DNA of 64,000 nucleotides from Marinomonas atlantica (GTDB lineage Bacteria; Pseudomonadota; Gammaproteobacteria; Pseudomonadales; Marinomonadaceae): the NCBI RefSeq assembly GCF_001639725.1, contig NZ_LTAW01000012.1:1-64000 (forward strand), given 5' to 3'. Positions 23,306 through 32,661 of the stretch are shown here, one piece after another. The notes under the pieces were generated by a model, which saw only the letters and a program-made list of their open reading frames with translations, made no database searches and had not been told where the DNA came from. The position numbers and the translations under genes were made by a program. Positions within the stretch are counted from its first letter, which is position 1, and each line of letters begins with the position of its first letter.

Positions 23306-23345
23306 AAATTGGTTACTTGACAACCAATTTCTAAACGGCTAACAT
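23306..23345 (+). promoter_or_regulatory. S10 operon promoter with overlapping inverted repeat
   Basis: Consensus TTGACA (23317-23322), a 17-nt spacer and TAACAT (23340-23345) precede rpsJ by 76 nt. The -35 box is straddled by a perfect 9-bp inverted repeat, AAATTGGTT (23306-23314) and AACCAATTT (23322-23330), 7 nt apart. The promoter is well supported; the repeat as an operator is inference. Confidence 0.8.
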
Positions 23346-23421
23346 TCGCCGTCCTTAAATAAGGATGGTAGGTCAAATTCTGTACAGATGACTTATCTGA
23401 ACATAGTATTTGGAGTTGGAA

Positions 23422-23733
23422 ATGCAAAGCCAAAAGATCCGTATTCGTTTGAAAGCTTTCGATCACCGTTTGATTGATGCTTCAACGCAAGAGATTGTGG
23501 ACACTGCTAAGCGCACAGGCGCTCAAGTACGTGGTCCGATTCCGCTTCCTACTCGCAAAGAACGTTACACAGTACTGATTTCTCCTCACGTGAACAAAGA
23601 TGCACGTGATCAATACGAAATCCGTACTCACAAACGTGTTCTAGACATCGTTGAGCCAACTGAAAAAACAGTTGACGCTCTAATGAAGCTAGACCTTGCG
23701 GCAGGCGTGGAAGTACAAATTTCTTTGGGTTAA
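23422..23733 (+). CDS. rpsJ: 30S ribosomal protein S10
   Basis: S10 lies in the 30S head and doubles as NusE in antitermination with NusB. The start chosen is ATG 23422 ([17 protein letters not shown]), 103 residues, with GGAG 7 nt upstream; an in-frame TTG at 23410 is unlikely. It is the first gene of the S10 operon and the leader is short. An unusually long 128-nt spacer to rplC follows. Confidence 0.98.
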   Translation: MQSQKIRIRLKAFDHRLIDASTQEIVDTAKRTGAQVRGPIPLPTRKERYTVLISPHVNKDARDQYEIRTHKRVLDIVEPTEKTVDALMKLDLAAGVEVQISLG

Positions 23734-23861
23734 TTCCCAAAGGTTTTAGGGGTGCGATAACCAACAGGTATCTGTTGGCCTAAGCACAATAGTGGAATGA
23801 TCTGGAATGATCAGCCGTAGCGGGTGATAGCCCCGTACACAACTGGCAATTGAGGTATAAA
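23734..23861 (+). promoter_or_regulatory. Spacer with stem-loop between rpsJ and rplC
   Basis: The 128-nt gap holds a perfect 7-bp hairpin CCAACAG-GTAT-CTGTTGG (23761-23778), a tandem repeat of GGAATGATC (23794-23802 and 23804-23812) and no clear promoter. It may be a regulatory leader or only a processed spacer. Confidence 0.35.
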
Positions 23862-24500
23862 ATGGCTATTCAATTAGTCGGACGTAAAGCCGGAATGACA
23901 CGTATCTTCAACGAAGAGGGTGTATCCGTGCCAGTAACCGTTATCGAGGTTGAACCGAACCGTGTAACGCAGGTGAAAGACTCAGAAACTGACGGCTACT
24001 CAGCTGTACAAGTTACTGTAGGTTCTCGCCGTGCAAGCCGTGTAAACAAAGCTGCTGCAGGACACTATGCAAAAGCGAACGTTGAAGCGGGTCGTGGTTT
24101 GTGGGAGTTCCGCCTTTCTGGTGACGAAAAAGAAATTAATGTTGGTGATGAGCTGACTGTTGCGGATTTCGAAGCTGTATCCAAAGTTGACGTAATTGGT
24201 CAATCGAAAGGTAAAGGCTTCCAAGGTGCAATTAAGCGTCACAACTTTAGCATGCAAGATGCTACTCACGGTAACTCATTGTCTCACCGTGCTCCTGGTT
24301 CCATCGGTCAATGTCAAACACCTGGTCGTGTTTGGAAAGGCAAAAAGATGGCTGGTCACATGGGCGCAGCTCAAGTAACAACTCAATCTCTTGAAGTTGT
24401 TCGCGTTGATGCTGAGCGTAACCTTATCCTTGTAAAAGGTGCGGTTCCTGGCGCTGTTAATGGTGACGTAATCGTTCAACCAGCAGTTAAAGCTCGCTAA
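23862..24500 (+). CDS. rplC: 50S ribosomal protein L3
   Basis: L3 is an early assembly protein near the peptidyl transferase centre. The start chosen is ATG 23862 ([16 protein letters not shown]), 212 residues, after TGAGGTATAAA; an upstream TTG is less likely. Visible are [14 protein letters not shown] and the central loop [20 protein letters not shown], where Gln of GQCQTPGRV is the usual methylation site. Confidence 0.98.
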   Translation: MAIQLVGRKAGMTRIFNEEGVSVPVTVIEVEPNRVTQVKDSETDGYSAVQVTVGSRRASRVNKAAAGHYAKANVEAGRGLWEFRLSGDEKEINVGDELTVADFEAVSKVDVIGQSKGKGFQGAIKRHNFSMQDATHGNSLSHRAPGSIGQCQTPGRVWKGKKMAGHMGAAQVTTQSLEVVRVDAERNLILVKGAVPGAVNGDVIVQPAVKAR

Positions 24501-24510
24501 GGGGTAGACA

Positions 24511-25116
24511 ATGAACTTGAATCTAACAGGTGCTGAGGGAACTGTAGAAGTTTCTGATGTAACCTTCGCACGTGAATACAACGAAGCGCTAGTTCACCAG
24601 GTTGTTACTTCTTACCTGGCTGGTGCTCGTCAAGGTACTCGTGCTCAGAAAACTCGCTCTGAAGTAGCTGGTGGTGGCCGCAAACCTTGGAAACAAAAAG
24701 GTTCTGGTCGTGCGCGTGCTGGTACGATCCGTAGTCCTCTATGGCGTTCTGGTGGCGTTACGTTCGCTGCGAAAAACCAAGACCACTCTCAGAAAGTAAA
24801 CAAGAAGATGTACCGTGCAGCAATGCGCACCATCTGGTCTGAGCTTGCTCGTCAAGATCGTCTTGTTGTAGTTGAAGAGCTTTCTATCGAAGCTCCAAAA
24901 ACTAAGCTATTCAAAGCTAAAATGGCTGAATTGAATGTTGAAAACGCGCTTGTAGTTGCGCAAGAGCTAGACAGTAATCTGTTCCTAGCTGCGCGTAACA
25001 TTCCGAACGTTGACGTTCGTGATGCAGCGTCTATTGACCCTGTTAGCTTGATCGCATACGACAAAGTGTTGTTGACAGTTGGTGCTCTGAAACAAGTTGA
25101 GGAGGCACTAGCATGA
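24511..25116 (+). CDS. rplD: 50S ribosomal protein L4
   Basis: L4 lines the exit tunnel and, in Escherichia coli, represses the S10 operon. The 201-residue product has the tunnel loop with [18 protein letters not shown]. It lies 10 nt after rplC, and its stop overlaps the rplW start by 4 nt (ATGA). I did not find an obvious copy of the known L4 leader target ahead of rpsJ. Confidence 0.98.
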   Translation: MNLNLTGAEGTVEVSDVTFAREYNEALVHQVVTSYLAGARQGTRAQKTRSEVAGGGRKPWKQKGSGRARAGTIRSPLWRSGGVTFAAKNQDHSQKVNKKMYRAAMRTIWSELARQDRLVVVEELSIEAPKTKLFKAKMAELNVENALVVAQELDSNLFLAARNIPNVDVRDAASIDPVSLIAYDKVLLTVGALKQVEEALA

Positions 25117-25409
25117 TCGGCGAACGCATTTATAAAGTATTGTTAGGTCCACACATCTCTGAGAAAGCGACTATCGTTGCCGAAGGTAACGGTCAGTATG
25201 TATTCCGCGTTGTTAACAACGCGACGAAACCAGAGATTAAACAAGCAATCGAAGCGTTGTTTGAAGTCAAAGTAGAATCTGTTCGCACGTTGAACCAAAA
25301 CGGTAAAACTAAGCGCACAGCTCGTGGTCTAGGCAAGCGTAACGACGTTAAAAAAGCGTACGTACGTTTGGCAGAAGGCCAAGAAATTGATTTCTTGGGC
25401 GCTGAATAA
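25113..25409 (+). CDS. rplW: 50S ribosomal protein L23
   Basis: L23 sits at the tunnel exit and docks trigger factor and SRP. The 98-residue protein has [20 protein letters not shown] and [19 protein letters not shown]. The ATG overlaps the rplD stop, implying coupled translation; GAGGAGGC lies inside the end of rplD. Confidence 0.97.
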   Translation: MIGERIYKVLLGPHISEKATIVAEGNGQYVFRVVNNATKPEIKQAIEALFEVKVESVRTLNQNGKTKRTARGLGKRNDVKKAYVRLAEGQEIDFLGAE

Positions 25410-25423
25410 GGGGAGATAGGTCA

Positions 25424-26248
25424 ATGGCTGTTGTAAAATGTAAGCCAACGTCTGCAGGCCGTCGTCACGTTGTTAAGGTTGTTAACACTGACTTGCATAA
25501 AGGTGCGCCATACGCTCCTTTACTTGACAAAAAAAGCAAGTCTGGTGGCCGTAACAACAACGGACGCATCACTACGCGTCACGTAGGTGGTGGTCATAAG
25601 CAACATTACCGCATCGTAGATTTCCGTCGTAATAAAGATGGTATCCCAGCGGTAGTTGAACGTTTGGAATATGATCCAAACCGTTCTGCAAACATTGCAC
25701 TAGTAAAATATGCTGATGGTGAGCGTCGTTACATTATCGCTTCCAAAGGTATGGAAGCTGGTACTGTTGTTTCTAACGGTGCAAGTGCTCCTATTAAAGC
25801 GGGTAATACTTTGCCTCTGCAAAATATTCCTGTAGGTAGCGTTGTTCACTGTATCGAGCTTAAGCCAGGTAAAGGTGCACAAGTTGCACGTTCTGCTGGT
25901 GCTTCTGCTCAACTTGTTGCTCGTGAAGGTCGTTACGTTACTCTTCGCCTACGTTCTGGTGAAATGCGTAAAGTTCTAACTGAGTGTCGTGCAACTCTAG
26001 GTGAAGTATCTAACTCTGAGCACACACTGCGTGTTCTTGGTAAAGCTGGTGCTAAGCGCTGGCGTGGTGTTCGTCCTACAGTTCGCGGTGCGGCAATGAA
26101 CCCTGTGGATCACCCGCATGGTGGTGGTGAAGGTCGTAGCTCTGGTGGTCGTCACCCAGTTACACCTTGGGGTGTTCCTACGAAAGGTTACAAAACTCGT
26201 AAGAACAAGCGTACTGATAAACTTATTGTACGACGTCGTACTAAGTAA
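25424..26248 (+). CDS. rplB: 50S ribosomal protein L2
   Basis: L2 is needed for subunit joining and peptidyl transfer. The 274-residue protein shows [22 protein letters not shown] near the N-terminus and the essential C-terminal loop [19 protein letters not shown], which holds the conserved His. GGGGAG precedes the ATG. Confidence 0.98.
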   Translation: MAVVKCKPTSAGRRHVVKVVNTDLHKGAPYAPLLDKKSKSGGRNNNGRITTRHVGGGHKQHYRIVDFRRNKDGIPAVVERLEYDPNRSANIALVKYADGERRYIIASKGMEAGTVVSNGASAPIKAGNTLPLQNIPVGSVVHCIELKPGKGAQVARSAGASAQLVAREGRYVTLRLRSGEMRKVLTECRATLGEVSNSEHTLRVLGKAGAKRWRGVRPTVRGAAMNPVDHPHGGGEGRSSGGRHPVTPWGVPTKGYKTRKNKRTDKLIVRRRTK

Positions 26249-26263
26249 TAAGAGGAAACGACT

Positions 26264-26539
26264 GTGCCACGTTCACTAAAAAAAGGTCCTTTTATCGACC
26301 TTCATTTGTTGAAAAAGGTAGAGGCTGCGGTAGAAAAGAAAGACCGTCGTCCAATTAAAACTTGGTCGCGCCGTTCTACTATCTTCCCTGAATTTGTAGG
26401 GTTGACTATCGCTGTCCATAATGGTCGCCAACATGTCCCAGTTCTAGTATCTGAAGACATGGTCGGTCATAAATTGGGTGAGTTCGCTCCGACCCGTACT
26501 TACAAGGGTCATGCTGCGGACAAGAAAGCCAAACGGTAA
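26264..26539 (+). CDS. rpsS: 30S ribosomal protein S19
   Basis: S19 binds the 30S head with S13 near the A site. The 91-residue product starts with GTG at 26264 after AGAGGAAACGACT and reads [39 protein letters not shown] is the typical C-terminal segment. Confidence 0.97.
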   Translation: MPRSLKKGPFIDLHLLKKVEAAVEKKDRRPIKTWSRRSTIFPEFVGLTIAVHNGRQHVPVLVSEDMVGHKLGEFAPTRTYKGHAADKKAKR

Positions 26540-26553
26540 TAAGGGGTATTAAC

Positions 26554-26886
26554 ATGAGTGAAGTAAGCGCTTCATTGAAGGGTGCTCGCCTCTCAGCGCA
26601 GAAGGCCCGTTTGGTTATAGATCAAATCCGCGGCAAATCTGTTAGCGAAGCACTGAACATTTTAACGTTCAGTCCTAAAAAGGCGGCAGTAATTGTCAAG
26701 AAAGTACTAGAGTCTGCGATAGCTAACGCTGAGCATAACGAAGGTGCTGATGTAGATGACTTGCGTGTTTCTACGGCTTACGTTGATGAGGCTATGACTC
26801 TAAAACGTATCATGCCACGTGCCAAAGGCCGTGCTGACCGTATTCTAAAACGCGGTTGCCATATTACAGTTAAAGTCGCTGACTAA
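26554..26886 (+). CDS. rplV: 50S ribosomal protein L22
   Basis: L22 reaches into the exit tunnel with a long beta hairpin. The 110-residue protein has [18 protein letters not shown] and the tunnel hairpin residues around [16 protein letters not shown], which look like the ordinary macrolide-sensitive form. It lies 14 nt after rpsS. Confidence 0.97.
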   Translation: MSEVSASLKGARLSAQKARLVIDQIRGKSVSEALNILTFSPKKAAVIVKKVLESAIANAEHNEGADVDDLRVSTAYVDEAMTLKRIMPRAKGRADRILKRGCHITVKVAD

Positions 26887-26900
26887 TTAGGAGAAACCCA

Positions 26901-27581
26901 ATGGGTCAGAAGGTTCATCCAACCGGAATTCGCCTAGGGATAGTTAAAGACCATACTTCTACTTGGTATGCGAACAACCAAAACTACTCTAAGCAACTAT
27001 TAAACGATCTTCAGGTTCGTAAGTTCCTTGAAGAGAAACTTGTACAGGCTTCTGTATCTCGTATCGAGATCCAGCGTCCTGCACAGACTGCTCGTATTAC
27101 AATTCACACTGCCCGTCCAGGCATCGTGATTGGTAAGAAAGGCGAAGATGTTGAAAAACTACGTAACGCTGTATCAGCAATGATGGGTGTGCCGGTTCAT
27201 ATCAACATCGAAGAAATTCGTAAACCAGAACTAGACTCTAAATTGGTTGCGCAAAACATTGCGGGTCAACTTGAGCGTCGTGTTATGTTCCGTCGTGCTA
27301 TGAAGCGAGCAGTGCAAAATGCAATGCGTGCTGGTGCGAAAGGTATCAAGGTTCAGGTAAGTGGTCGTCTAGGCGGAGCTGAGATTGCTCGTGCAGAGTG
27401 GTACCGTGAAGGCCGTGTGCCTCTACACACTCTACGTGCTGACATTGACTACGCTACTTATGAAGCAAACACTACTTACGGCATTATTGGCGTTAAAGTG
27501 TGGATCTTCAAAGGCGAAATCTTGGGCGGTATTGAACAAGTGCGTGCTGATAAAGGCGCACAGAAGAAGAAGTCTAAGTAG
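26901..27581 (+). CDS. rpsC: 30S ribosomal protein S3
   Basis: S3 shapes the mRNA entry channel. The 226-residue product has [18 protein letters not shown], a KH domain with the GKKG loop in [15 protein letters not shown], and the C-terminal domain with [32 protein letters not shown] precedes the ATG. Confidence 0.98.
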   Translation: MGQKVHPTGIRLGIVKDHTSTWYANNQNYSKQLLNDLQVRKFLEEKLVQASVSRIEIQRPAQTARITIHTARPGIVIGKKGEDVEKLRNAVSAMMGVPVHINIEEIRKPELDSKLVAQNIAGQLERRVMFRRAMKRAVQNAMRAGAKGIKVQVSGRLGGAEIARAEWYREGRVPLHTLRADIDYATYEANTTYGIIGVKVWIFKGEILGGIEQVRADKGAQKKKSK

Positions 27582-27591
27582 GGGGTAGTAA

Positions 27592-28005
27592 ATGTTACAG
27601 CCGAAACGTACTAAGTTCCGTAAGATGCAAAAAGGCCGTAACCGCGGTCTAGCGCTTCGCGGAAACCAAGTTAGCTTTGGTGAATTCGGATTGAAGTCGA
27701 CTGAACGTGGTCGTCTTACTGCTCGTCAAATTGAAGCGGCGCGTCGTGCAATGACTCGTCACATCAAGCGTGGCGGCAAAATTTGGATCCGTGTATTCCC
27801 AGACAAGCCGATTACTCAGAAGCCTCTAGAAGTGCGTCAGGGTAAAGGTAAAGGTAGCGTAGAATACTGGGTGGCTCAAATCCAACCAGGTAAGATGCTT
27901 TATGAAGTTGAGGGCGTATCTGAGTCTCTAGCACGCGAAGCGTTCGCGCTAGCGGCGGCTAAGCTTCCTCTATCCACAACTTTCGTAACGCGTACGGTGA
28001 TGTAG
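27592..28005 (+). CDS. rplP: 50S ribosomal protein L16
   Basis: L16 lies beside the A-site tRNA elbow. The 137-residue protein begins [19 protein letters not shown] and contains [18 protein letters not shown] followed by [15 protein letters not shown]; the arginine of the latter region is the usual hydroxylation target. Its stop codon touches the rpmC start directly. Confidence 0.98.
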   Translation: MLQPKRTKFRKMQKGRNRGLALRGNQVSFGEFGLKSTERGRLTARQIEAARRAMTRHIKRGGKIWIRVFPDKPITQKPLEVRQGKGKGSVEYWVAQIQPGKMLYEVEGVSESLAREAFALAAAKLPLSTTFVTRTVM

Positions 28006-28197
28006 ATGAAAGCAAAAGAATTGCAAGAAAAGTCTGTAGCTGAGCTACAGCAGACCTTGATCGAACTGCTACGTGAGCAATTTACTCTGCGCATGCAGAA
28101 GGCCACTGGTCAGTTGGCTCAAACTCATTTGCTCTCGCAAGTTCGCCGCAATATCGCACGTGTTAAAACCGTGCTAAATGATAAGGCAGGTAACTAA
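28006..28197 (+). CDS. rpmC: 50S ribosomal protein L29
   Basis: L29 is a small helical protein by the tunnel exit, next to L23. The 63-residue product has [15 protein letters not shown] and the helix ending [16 protein letters not shown]. It begins immediately after the rplP stop and ends two bases before the rpsQ ATG, so the three genes are tightly coupled. Confidence 0.97.
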   Translation: MKAKELQEKSVAELQQTLIELLREQFTLRMQKATGQLAQTHLLSQVRRNIARVKTVLNDKAGN

Positions 28198-28198
28198 G

Positions 28199-28465
28199 AT
28201 GGCAAGTGTAGAAACTCAAGCTCGTACAGCTACTGGTAAAGTAGTAAGCGATAAGATGGATAAATCCATCGTAGTACTAGTTGAGCGTACTGAACGTCAC
28301 CCTTTATACGGTAAGTTCGTTCGTCGTTCATCTAAACTGCACGCTCATGATGAAAGCAACGAGTGTCAAGTTGGTGATACAGTTAAAGTCGTGGAAACAC
28401 GTCCTTACTCTAAAACTAAAACTTGGAAACTAGTTCAGGTTGTTGAGAAAGCAGCTGCTGTATAA
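28199..28465 (+). CDS. rpsQ: 30S ribosomal protein S17
   Basis: S17 is a primary 16S-binding protein. The start chosen is ATG 28199 ([20 protein letters not shown]), 88 residues, since upstream in-frame ATG 28178 would lie inside rpm[20 protein letters not shown] and [17 protein letters not shown] are the expected OB-fold segments. Confidence 0.97.
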   Translation: MASVETQARTATGKVVSDKMDKSIVVLVERTERHPLYGKFVRRSSKLHAHDESNECQVGDTVKVVETRPYSKTKTWKLVQVVEKAAAV

Positions 28466-28516
28466 GCAGCTTCTTCCTTCATGAGACTTGTTATCTAATT
28501 TGATTGGAGAGCAGTA

Positions 28517-28885
28517 ATGATTCAAACAGAATCGATGCTTGATGTAGCAGATAACAGCGGCGCGAAGCGCGTTCAGTGTATTAAAGTACTGGGTGGCTCT
28601 CATCGTCGTTATGCTGCAATCGGTGACATTATCAAGGTCACAGTAAAAGAAGCGATCCCACGTGGTCGTGTTAAGAAAGGCCAAGTTATGAACGCTGTTG
28701 TCGTTCGAACTAAGAAAGGTGTGCGTCGTCCTGATGGCTCTGTGATCCGCTTTGATGTAAACTCTGCGGTTCTACTAAATGCTTCAGGCCAACCGATCGG
28801 TACTCGTATCTTTGGTCCTGTGACACGTGAATTGCGTACTGAGCAGTTCATGAAAATTGTTTCTCTTGCGCCTGAAGTGCTGTAA
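28517..28885 (+). CDS. rplN: 50S ribosomal protein L14
   Basis: L14 sits at the subunit interface and contacts silencing factor RsfS. The 122-residue protein begins [18 protein letters not shown] and has [14 protein letters not shown] and [13 protein letters not shown]. It heads the spc group after a 51-nt gap in which TTGGAGAGC is the ribosome-binding site; I see no clear promoter or terminator there. Confidence 0.98.
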   Translation: MIQTESMLDVADNSGAKRVQCIKVLGGSHRRYAAIGDIIKVTVKEAIPRGRVKKGQVMNAVVVRTKKGVRRPDGSVIRFDVNSAVLLNASGQPIGTRIFGPVTRELRTEQFMKIVSLAPEVL

Positions 28886-28900
28886 GAGGGAGGGGACAGA

Positions 28901-29218
28901 ATGCGTAAAATCAAACGTGACGATGAAGTCGTAGTAATTGCTGGTAAAGATAAAGGCAAACGCGGCAAAGTTGTTAAAGTAGTAGACGAAAGCCGTGTAC
29001 TTGTTTCTGGTATCAATATGGTCAAGAAACATGAAAAGCCAAACCCTATGAAGGGTACGACTGGCGGTATCGTTGAAAAAGAAGCACCTATCCAGGTTTC
29101 AAATGTAGCCATTTTCAATAATGCTACGGGTAAAGCGGATCGCGTCGGCTTTAAAGTGAATGAAGACGGTACGAAAGTACGTGTTTTCAAATCTAACAGT
29201 GAAGCGATCGACGCCTAA
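28901..29218 (+). CDS. rplX: 50S ribosomal protein L24
   Basis: L24 initiates 50S assembly. The 105-residue product has a KOW motif at about 7-30 ([20 protein letters not shown]) and the loop [18 protein letters not shown]. It starts 15 nt after rplN behind GAGGGAGGGG. Confidence 0.98.
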   Translation: MRKIKRDDEVVVIAGKDKGKRGKVVKVVDESRVLVSGINMVKKHEKPNPMKGTTGGIVEKEAPIQVSNVAIFNNATGKADRVGFKVNEDGTKVRVFKSNSEAIDA

Positions 29219-29236
29219 GAGCGAGAATTTATAGCC

Positions 29237-29776
29237 ATGGCGAGACTTAAGCAAGTTTATAAAGATCAAGTTGTAGCTCAACTGACAGAACAGTTCAGTT
29301 ACAACAACGTAATGGAAGTGCCTAAAATCACTAAAATTACGTTGAATATGGGTGTTGGTGAAGCTATCGCAGACAAGAAACTTCTTGAAAATGCGGTAAA
29401 TGATCTTACAGCACTTAGCGGCCAGAAAGTGGTAGTAACGAAAGCACGCAAATCTGTTGCAGGCTTTAAAATCCGTGACGGTTACCCGATCGGTTGTAAA
29501 GTTACTCTGCGTGGCGACCGTATGTGGGATTTCTTTGACCGTCTGGTTGATGTTGCTATCCCACGTATCCGTGACTTCCGTGGTTTAAACCCGAAGTCAT
29601 TTGACGGACGCGGTAACTACAGTATGGGTGTTAAAGAGCAGATCATCTTCCCAGAAATCGATTACGATAAAGTAGACCGTGTACGCGGTATGGATATTAC
29701 CATTACTACTACTGCTCGTACCGACGAAGAAGGTCGTGCTTTGCTAGCCGCCTTTAGTTTCCCTTTCAAGAAATAA
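29237..29776 (+). CDS. rplE: 50S ribosomal protein L5
   Basis: L5 binds 5S rRNA and the P-site tRNA elbow. The 179-residue protein contains [36 protein letters not shown] and [20 protein letters not shown]. In Escherichia coli the S8 target overlaps the start of this gene; I see no matching strong fold at that place here. Confidence 0.98.
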   Translation: MARLKQVYKDQVVAQLTEQFSYNNVMEVPKITKITLNMGVGEAIADKKLLENAVNDLTALSGQKVVVTKARKSVAGFKIRDGYPIGCKVTLRGDRMWDFFDRLVDVAIPRIRDFRGLNPKSFDGRGNYSMGVKEQIIFPEIDYDKVDRVRGMDITITTTARTDEEGRALLAAFSFPFKK

Positions 29777-29788
29777 GAGGTAGGAATC

Positions 29789-30094
29789 ATGGCTAAAGTA
29801 TCAATGATTCAACGCGAAGCTAAGCGCGAAAAATTAGTAGCTAAGTACGCTGAAAAGCGTGCTGCTCTAAAAGCGATCATTAACGACGTTAATGCATCGG
29901 ACGATGAAAAGTGGGAAGCAACGCTTAAATTGCAAGCGCTTCCTCGCGATTCATCTTCTTCACGCCAACGTAACCGTTGTCAAATTACAGGTCGTCCACA
30001 CGGTGTTTACCGTCGCTTCGGCCTGTCTCGTATCAAACTGCGTGAAGCAGCGATGCGCGGCGACGTACCAGGCTTGAAGAAAGCTAGTTGGTAA
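29789..30094 (+). CDS. rpsN: 30S ribosomal protein S14 (zinc-free form)
   Basis: S14 is a late-assembling 30S head protein. The 101-residue product is the long form with a single Cys in [15 protein letters not shown], so it lacks the four-Cys zinc site of the short type. The C-terminus [11 protein letters not shown] is typical. The following gap of 128 nt before rpsH is unusually long and contains a strong RNA fold. Confidence 0.98.
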   Translation: MAKVSMIQREAKREKLVAKYAEKRAALKAIINDVNASDDEKWEATLKLQALPRDSSSSRQRNRCQITGRPHGVYRRFGLSRIKLREAAMRGDVPGLKKASW

Positions 30095-30099
30095 GCAAG

Positions 30100-30185
30100 T
30101 AGAGCGCGATCATAATACATGGCAGTGAGAGGGTGTCTAAATACTGGACATTCTGCTCGCTGCTGTGTACTATGCGCGAGCTCTA
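30100..30185 (+). promoter_or_regulatory. Long G-U-rich RNA hairpin between rpsN and rpsH
   Basis: The two halves of this segment pair almost end to end as RNA. Pairs by hand: 30100-30105 with 30180-30185, 30106-30108 with 30175-30177, C30111 with G30174, 30112-30129 with 30156-30173 (18 positions, one mismatch, several G-U) and 30130-30138 with 30146-30154, closed by a 7-nt loop. Many pairs are G-U, so the DNA arms are not a good inverted repeat and the structure makes sense only as RNA. It ends 37 nt before the rpsH ATG. A regulatory leader for rpsH and the rest of spc is the likeliest role, but this is inference. Confidence 0.6.
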
Positions 30186-30222
30186 TTTGCTGCACAATGG
30201 TTTTTTTATTAGGAGCTCTTAA

Positions 30223-30615
30223 ATGAGTATGCAAGATACAATTGCGGATATGATTACTCGTATTCGTAACGCACAGTTGGCTGCAAAAACAACTGTGTCT
30301 ATGCCTTCATCAAACATGAAGGTGTCTGTTGCTAATGTTCTTCGTGAAGAAGGTTACGTAACTGACTACAGCGTTGAAGAAGGTGCAAAGCCTACTCTTA
30401 CAATCGAACTTAAATACTTCGAAGGTAAGCCAGTAATCGAAGAGATCAAACGCGTCTCTCGCCCAAGTTTGCGTCAATACAAAGCATCAGCAGAACTACC
30501 TAAAGTAGAAGCAGGCCTAGGCGTTGCTATCATTTCTACTTCTAAAGGTTTGATGACTGATCGTGCAGCCCGTGCTGCTGGTATTGGTGGCGAAGTAATC
30601 TGCACAGTTTTCTAG
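30223..30615 (+). CDS. rpsH: 30S ribosomal protein S8
   Basis: S8 binds the 16S central domain and, in Escherichia coli, represses the spc operon. The 130-residue protein has [18 protein letters not shown] and the RNA-binding C-terminal [28 protein letters not shown] precedes the ATG. The long upstream hairpin is a candidate control site. Confidence 0.98.
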   Translation: MSMQDTIADMITRIRNAQLAAKTTVSMPSSNMKVSVANVLREEGYVTDYSVEEGAKPTLTIELKYFEGKPVIEEIKRVSRPSLRQYKASAELPKVEAGLGVAIISTSKGLMTDRAARAAGIGGEVICTVF

Positions 30616-30624
30616 GAGTTAGGT

Positions 30625-31158
30625 ATGTCTCGAGTTGCGAAAAGCCCTGTGACGCTTCCTAGTGGTGTAGAAGTTACTCTAAATGGCCAAGCTGTATCTA
30701 TTAAAGGCGGCAAAGGTGCATTAGAGCTTAACGTACACGCAAGCGTTGAAGTTAAGAAAGAAGACAATGTTCTAACTTTTGCACCACGTGATGGTGCAAA
30801 ACAAACCAATGCATTAGCTGGTACTACTCGTGCCCTAGTGAATAACATGGTTGTTGGCGTTAGCCAAGGTTTTGAAAAACGTCTGCTACTACAAGGTGTT
30901 GGTTACCGTGCTGCTGTAAAAGGCAATGTACTGAACCTTGCACTAGGTTTCTCACATCCAGTTGATTATGAATTGCCTGAAGGCATCACAGCTGAGTGTG
31001 CATCACAAACAGAAGTTATTCTTCGCGGTATCGACAAACAAGCAGTTGGCCAAGTGGCTGCTGAAGTTCGCGGCTTCCGTCCACCAGAGCCATACAAAGG
31101 CAAAGGTGTTCGTTATGCTGATGAAGTTGTTCGCCGTAAAGAAGCTAAGAAAAAGTAG
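30625..31158 (+). CDS. rplF: 50S ribosomal protein L6
   Basis: L6 lies near the sarcin-ricin loop and factor site. The 177-residue product begins [17 protein letters not shown] and has the C-terminal signature [31 protein letters not shown] precedes the ATG, 9 nt after rpsH. Confidence 0.98.
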   Translation: MSRVAKSPVTLPSGVEVTLNGQAVSIKGGKGALELNVHASVEVKKEDNVLTFAPRDGAKQTNALAGTTRALVNNMVVGVSQGFEKRLLLQGVGYRAAVKGNVLNLALGFSHPVDYELPEGITAECASQTEVILRGIDKQAVGQVAAEVRGFRPPEPYKGKGVRYADEVVRRKEAKKK

Positions 31159-31171
31159 TAGGTAAGCATTC

Positions 31172-31522
31172 ATGAACACTAAGAAACAATCTCGAATTCG
31201 TCGTGCTCGCCGCACGCGTTTGCATATTCGTGACCTAGGTGCGAACCGTCTTACTGTAAATCGCACACCACGTCATATGTATGCACAAGTAATTTCGCCA
31301 TGTGGTAGCACAGTGCTAGCAAGCGCTTCTACTCTAGACGCGAGCCTACGTTCTTCTGCGACTGGTAACAAAGATGCAGCAGCTAAAGTGGGTGCTCTTA
31401 TCGCTGAACGTGCTAAAGCAGCTGGCATCAGCGCTGTTGCATTTGACCGTTCTGGCTTCAAATACCACGGTCGCGTTCAGGCGTTAGCAGATGCTGCGCG
31501 TGAAGCTGGTCTAGAGTTCTAA
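31172..31522 (+). CDS. rplR: 50S ribosomal protein L18
   Basis: L18 binds 5S rRNA together with L5. The 116-residue protein has a basic N-terminal arm ([20 protein letters not shown]) and ends [20 protein letters not shown]. It is 13 nt after rplF. Confidence 0.98.
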   Translation: MNTKKQSRIRRARRTRLHIRDLGANRLTVNRTPRHMYAQVISPCGSTVLASASTLDASLRSSATGNKDAAAKVGALIAERAKAAGISAVAFDRSGFKYHGRVQALADAAREAGLEF

Positions 31523-31532
31523 GAGGTAGCAA

Positions 31533-32033
31533 ATGGCAGTTAACGAACAACAAACTAGCGATCTACAAGAGAAGCTAGTACAAGTAAACCGCGTTGCCAA
31601 AGTAGTTAAGGGTGGTCGTATCTTCTCTTTTACTGCTTTGACAGTTGTTGGTGATGGTAATGGCAAAGTAGGTTACGGTCGTGGTAAAGCACGTGAAGTA
31701 CCTCAAGCAATCCAAAAAGCGATGGAGCAAGCTCGTCGCAATATGGTTTCTGTTGCCCTAGATGGCGACACGCTTCAATACCCTGTTAAAGCTAACCATG
31801 GTGCATCTAAAGTGTACATGCAGCCAGCTTCTCAAGGTACTGGTGTTATCGCAGGTGGTGCAATGCGTGCGGTTCTAGAAATCGCAGGTGTTCACAACGT
31901 ATTAGCTAAGTGTTACGGATCAACTAACCCAATTAACGTTGTTCAAGCAACGATTAAAGGTTTGGCTGACATGCGTGCACCTGAGCAAATCGCTGCGAAA
32001 CGCGGTAAGTCTGTCGATCAAATTTTGGGGTAA
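31533..32033 (+). CDS. rpsE: 30S ribosomal protein S5
   Basis: S5 takes part in decoding fidelity and the mRNA entry site. The 166-residue product contains [20 protein letters not shown] and the fold core [20 protein letters not shown], with ordinary residues in the loop where spectinomycin-resistance changes arise. It follows rplR after 10 nt. Confidence 0.98.
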   Translation: MAVNEQQTSDLQEKLVQVNRVAKVVKGGRIFSFTALTVVGDGNGKVGYGRGKAREVPQAIQKAMEQARRNMVSVALDGDTLQYPVKANHGASKVYMQPASQGTGVIAGGAMRAVLEIAGVHNVLAKCYGSTNPINVVQATIKGLADMRAPEQIAAKRGKSVDQILG

Positions 32034-32039
32034 TGTGAA

Positions 32040-32225
32040 ATGGCTAACAACACCATCACAGTTCAATTGACTCGTAGCCCTATCGGTCGTCTTCCGAAAC
32101 ACCGTGAGACAGTTAAAGGCTTGGGTCTTAAAAAGATTGGTCAGCGTCGTGAACTAGAAGATACTCCTTCTGTTCGTGGCATGATCAATAAAGTTTATTA
32201 CATGGTTAAAGTGGTAGGAGAATAA
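32040..32225 (+). CDS. rpmD: 50S ribosomal protein L30
   Basis: L30 is a small non-essential 50S protein. The 61-residue product has [20 protein letters not shown] and [15 protein letters not shown], typical of the short bacterial form. It lies 6 nt after rpsE and its stop precedes the rplO ATG by one base. Confidence 0.97.
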   Translation: MANNTITVQLTRSPIGRLPKHRETVKGLGLKKIGQRRELEDTPSVRGMINKVYYMVKVVGE

Positions 32226-32226
32226 C

Positions 32227-32661
32227 ATGTTCCTAAATACTATTCGCCCTGGCGAAGGTAGCAAGCATGCTCCTAAACGTGTAGGCCGCGGTATTGGTAG
32301 CGGTTTGGGCAAAACTGGCGGACGTGGCCACAAAGGTCTTAAGTCTCGTTCAGGCGGCTCAGTTAAACCTGGTTTTGAAGGCGGTCAAATGCCATTGCAG
32401 CGTCGTCTGCCAAAATTTGGTTTCACTTCACGTCAGGCACAGTATGTTGCTGAGGTTCGTCTTAACGAACTAACCGCAGTAAATGCAGAAGTTGTAGATT
32501 TGGCTGCTCTTAAAGGCGCAGACATCATTGGTGACAAAATTAAGTCAGCGAAAGTTATCTTGTCGGGCTCTATCGACAAAGCAGTAACGGTACGTGGCCT
32601 TAAAGTTACTAAAGGTGCTCGCGCTGCTATTGAAGCAGCTGGCGGAAAAGTCGAGGAATAG
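32227..32661 (+). CDS. rplO: 50S ribosomal protein L15
   Basis: L15 threads a long basic N-terminal arm into 23S rRNA. The 144-residue protein has [18 protein letters not shown] at about 19-36 and [18 protein letters not shown]. Its stop TAG directly touches the secY ATG, so ribosomal protein and translocon synthesis are coupled. Confidence 0.98.
   Translation: MFLNTIRPGEGSKHAPKRVGRGIGSGLGKTGGRGHKGLKSRSGGSVKPGFEGGQMPLQRRLPKFGFTSRQAQYVAEVRLNELTAVNAEVVDLAALKGADIIGDKIKSAKVILSGSIDKAVTVRGLKVTKGARAAIEAAGGKVEE

Noticed and set aside
28609-29190. A 193-codon open frame on the minus strand opposite rplN and rplX
   Set aside because: It is antisense to two certain ribosomal genes, has no recognisable domain and no ribosome-binding site. 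Such frames are expected opposite strongly biased codons; many shorter ones in the window were dropped for the same reason.
30095-30222. rpsN-rpsH spacer as a miniature mobile element
   Set aside because: No target-site duplication is seen at the hairpin ends, no second copy was noticed in the window, and the frequent G-U pairs argue for an RNA role rather than terminal inverted repeats. A genome-wide search would settle it.
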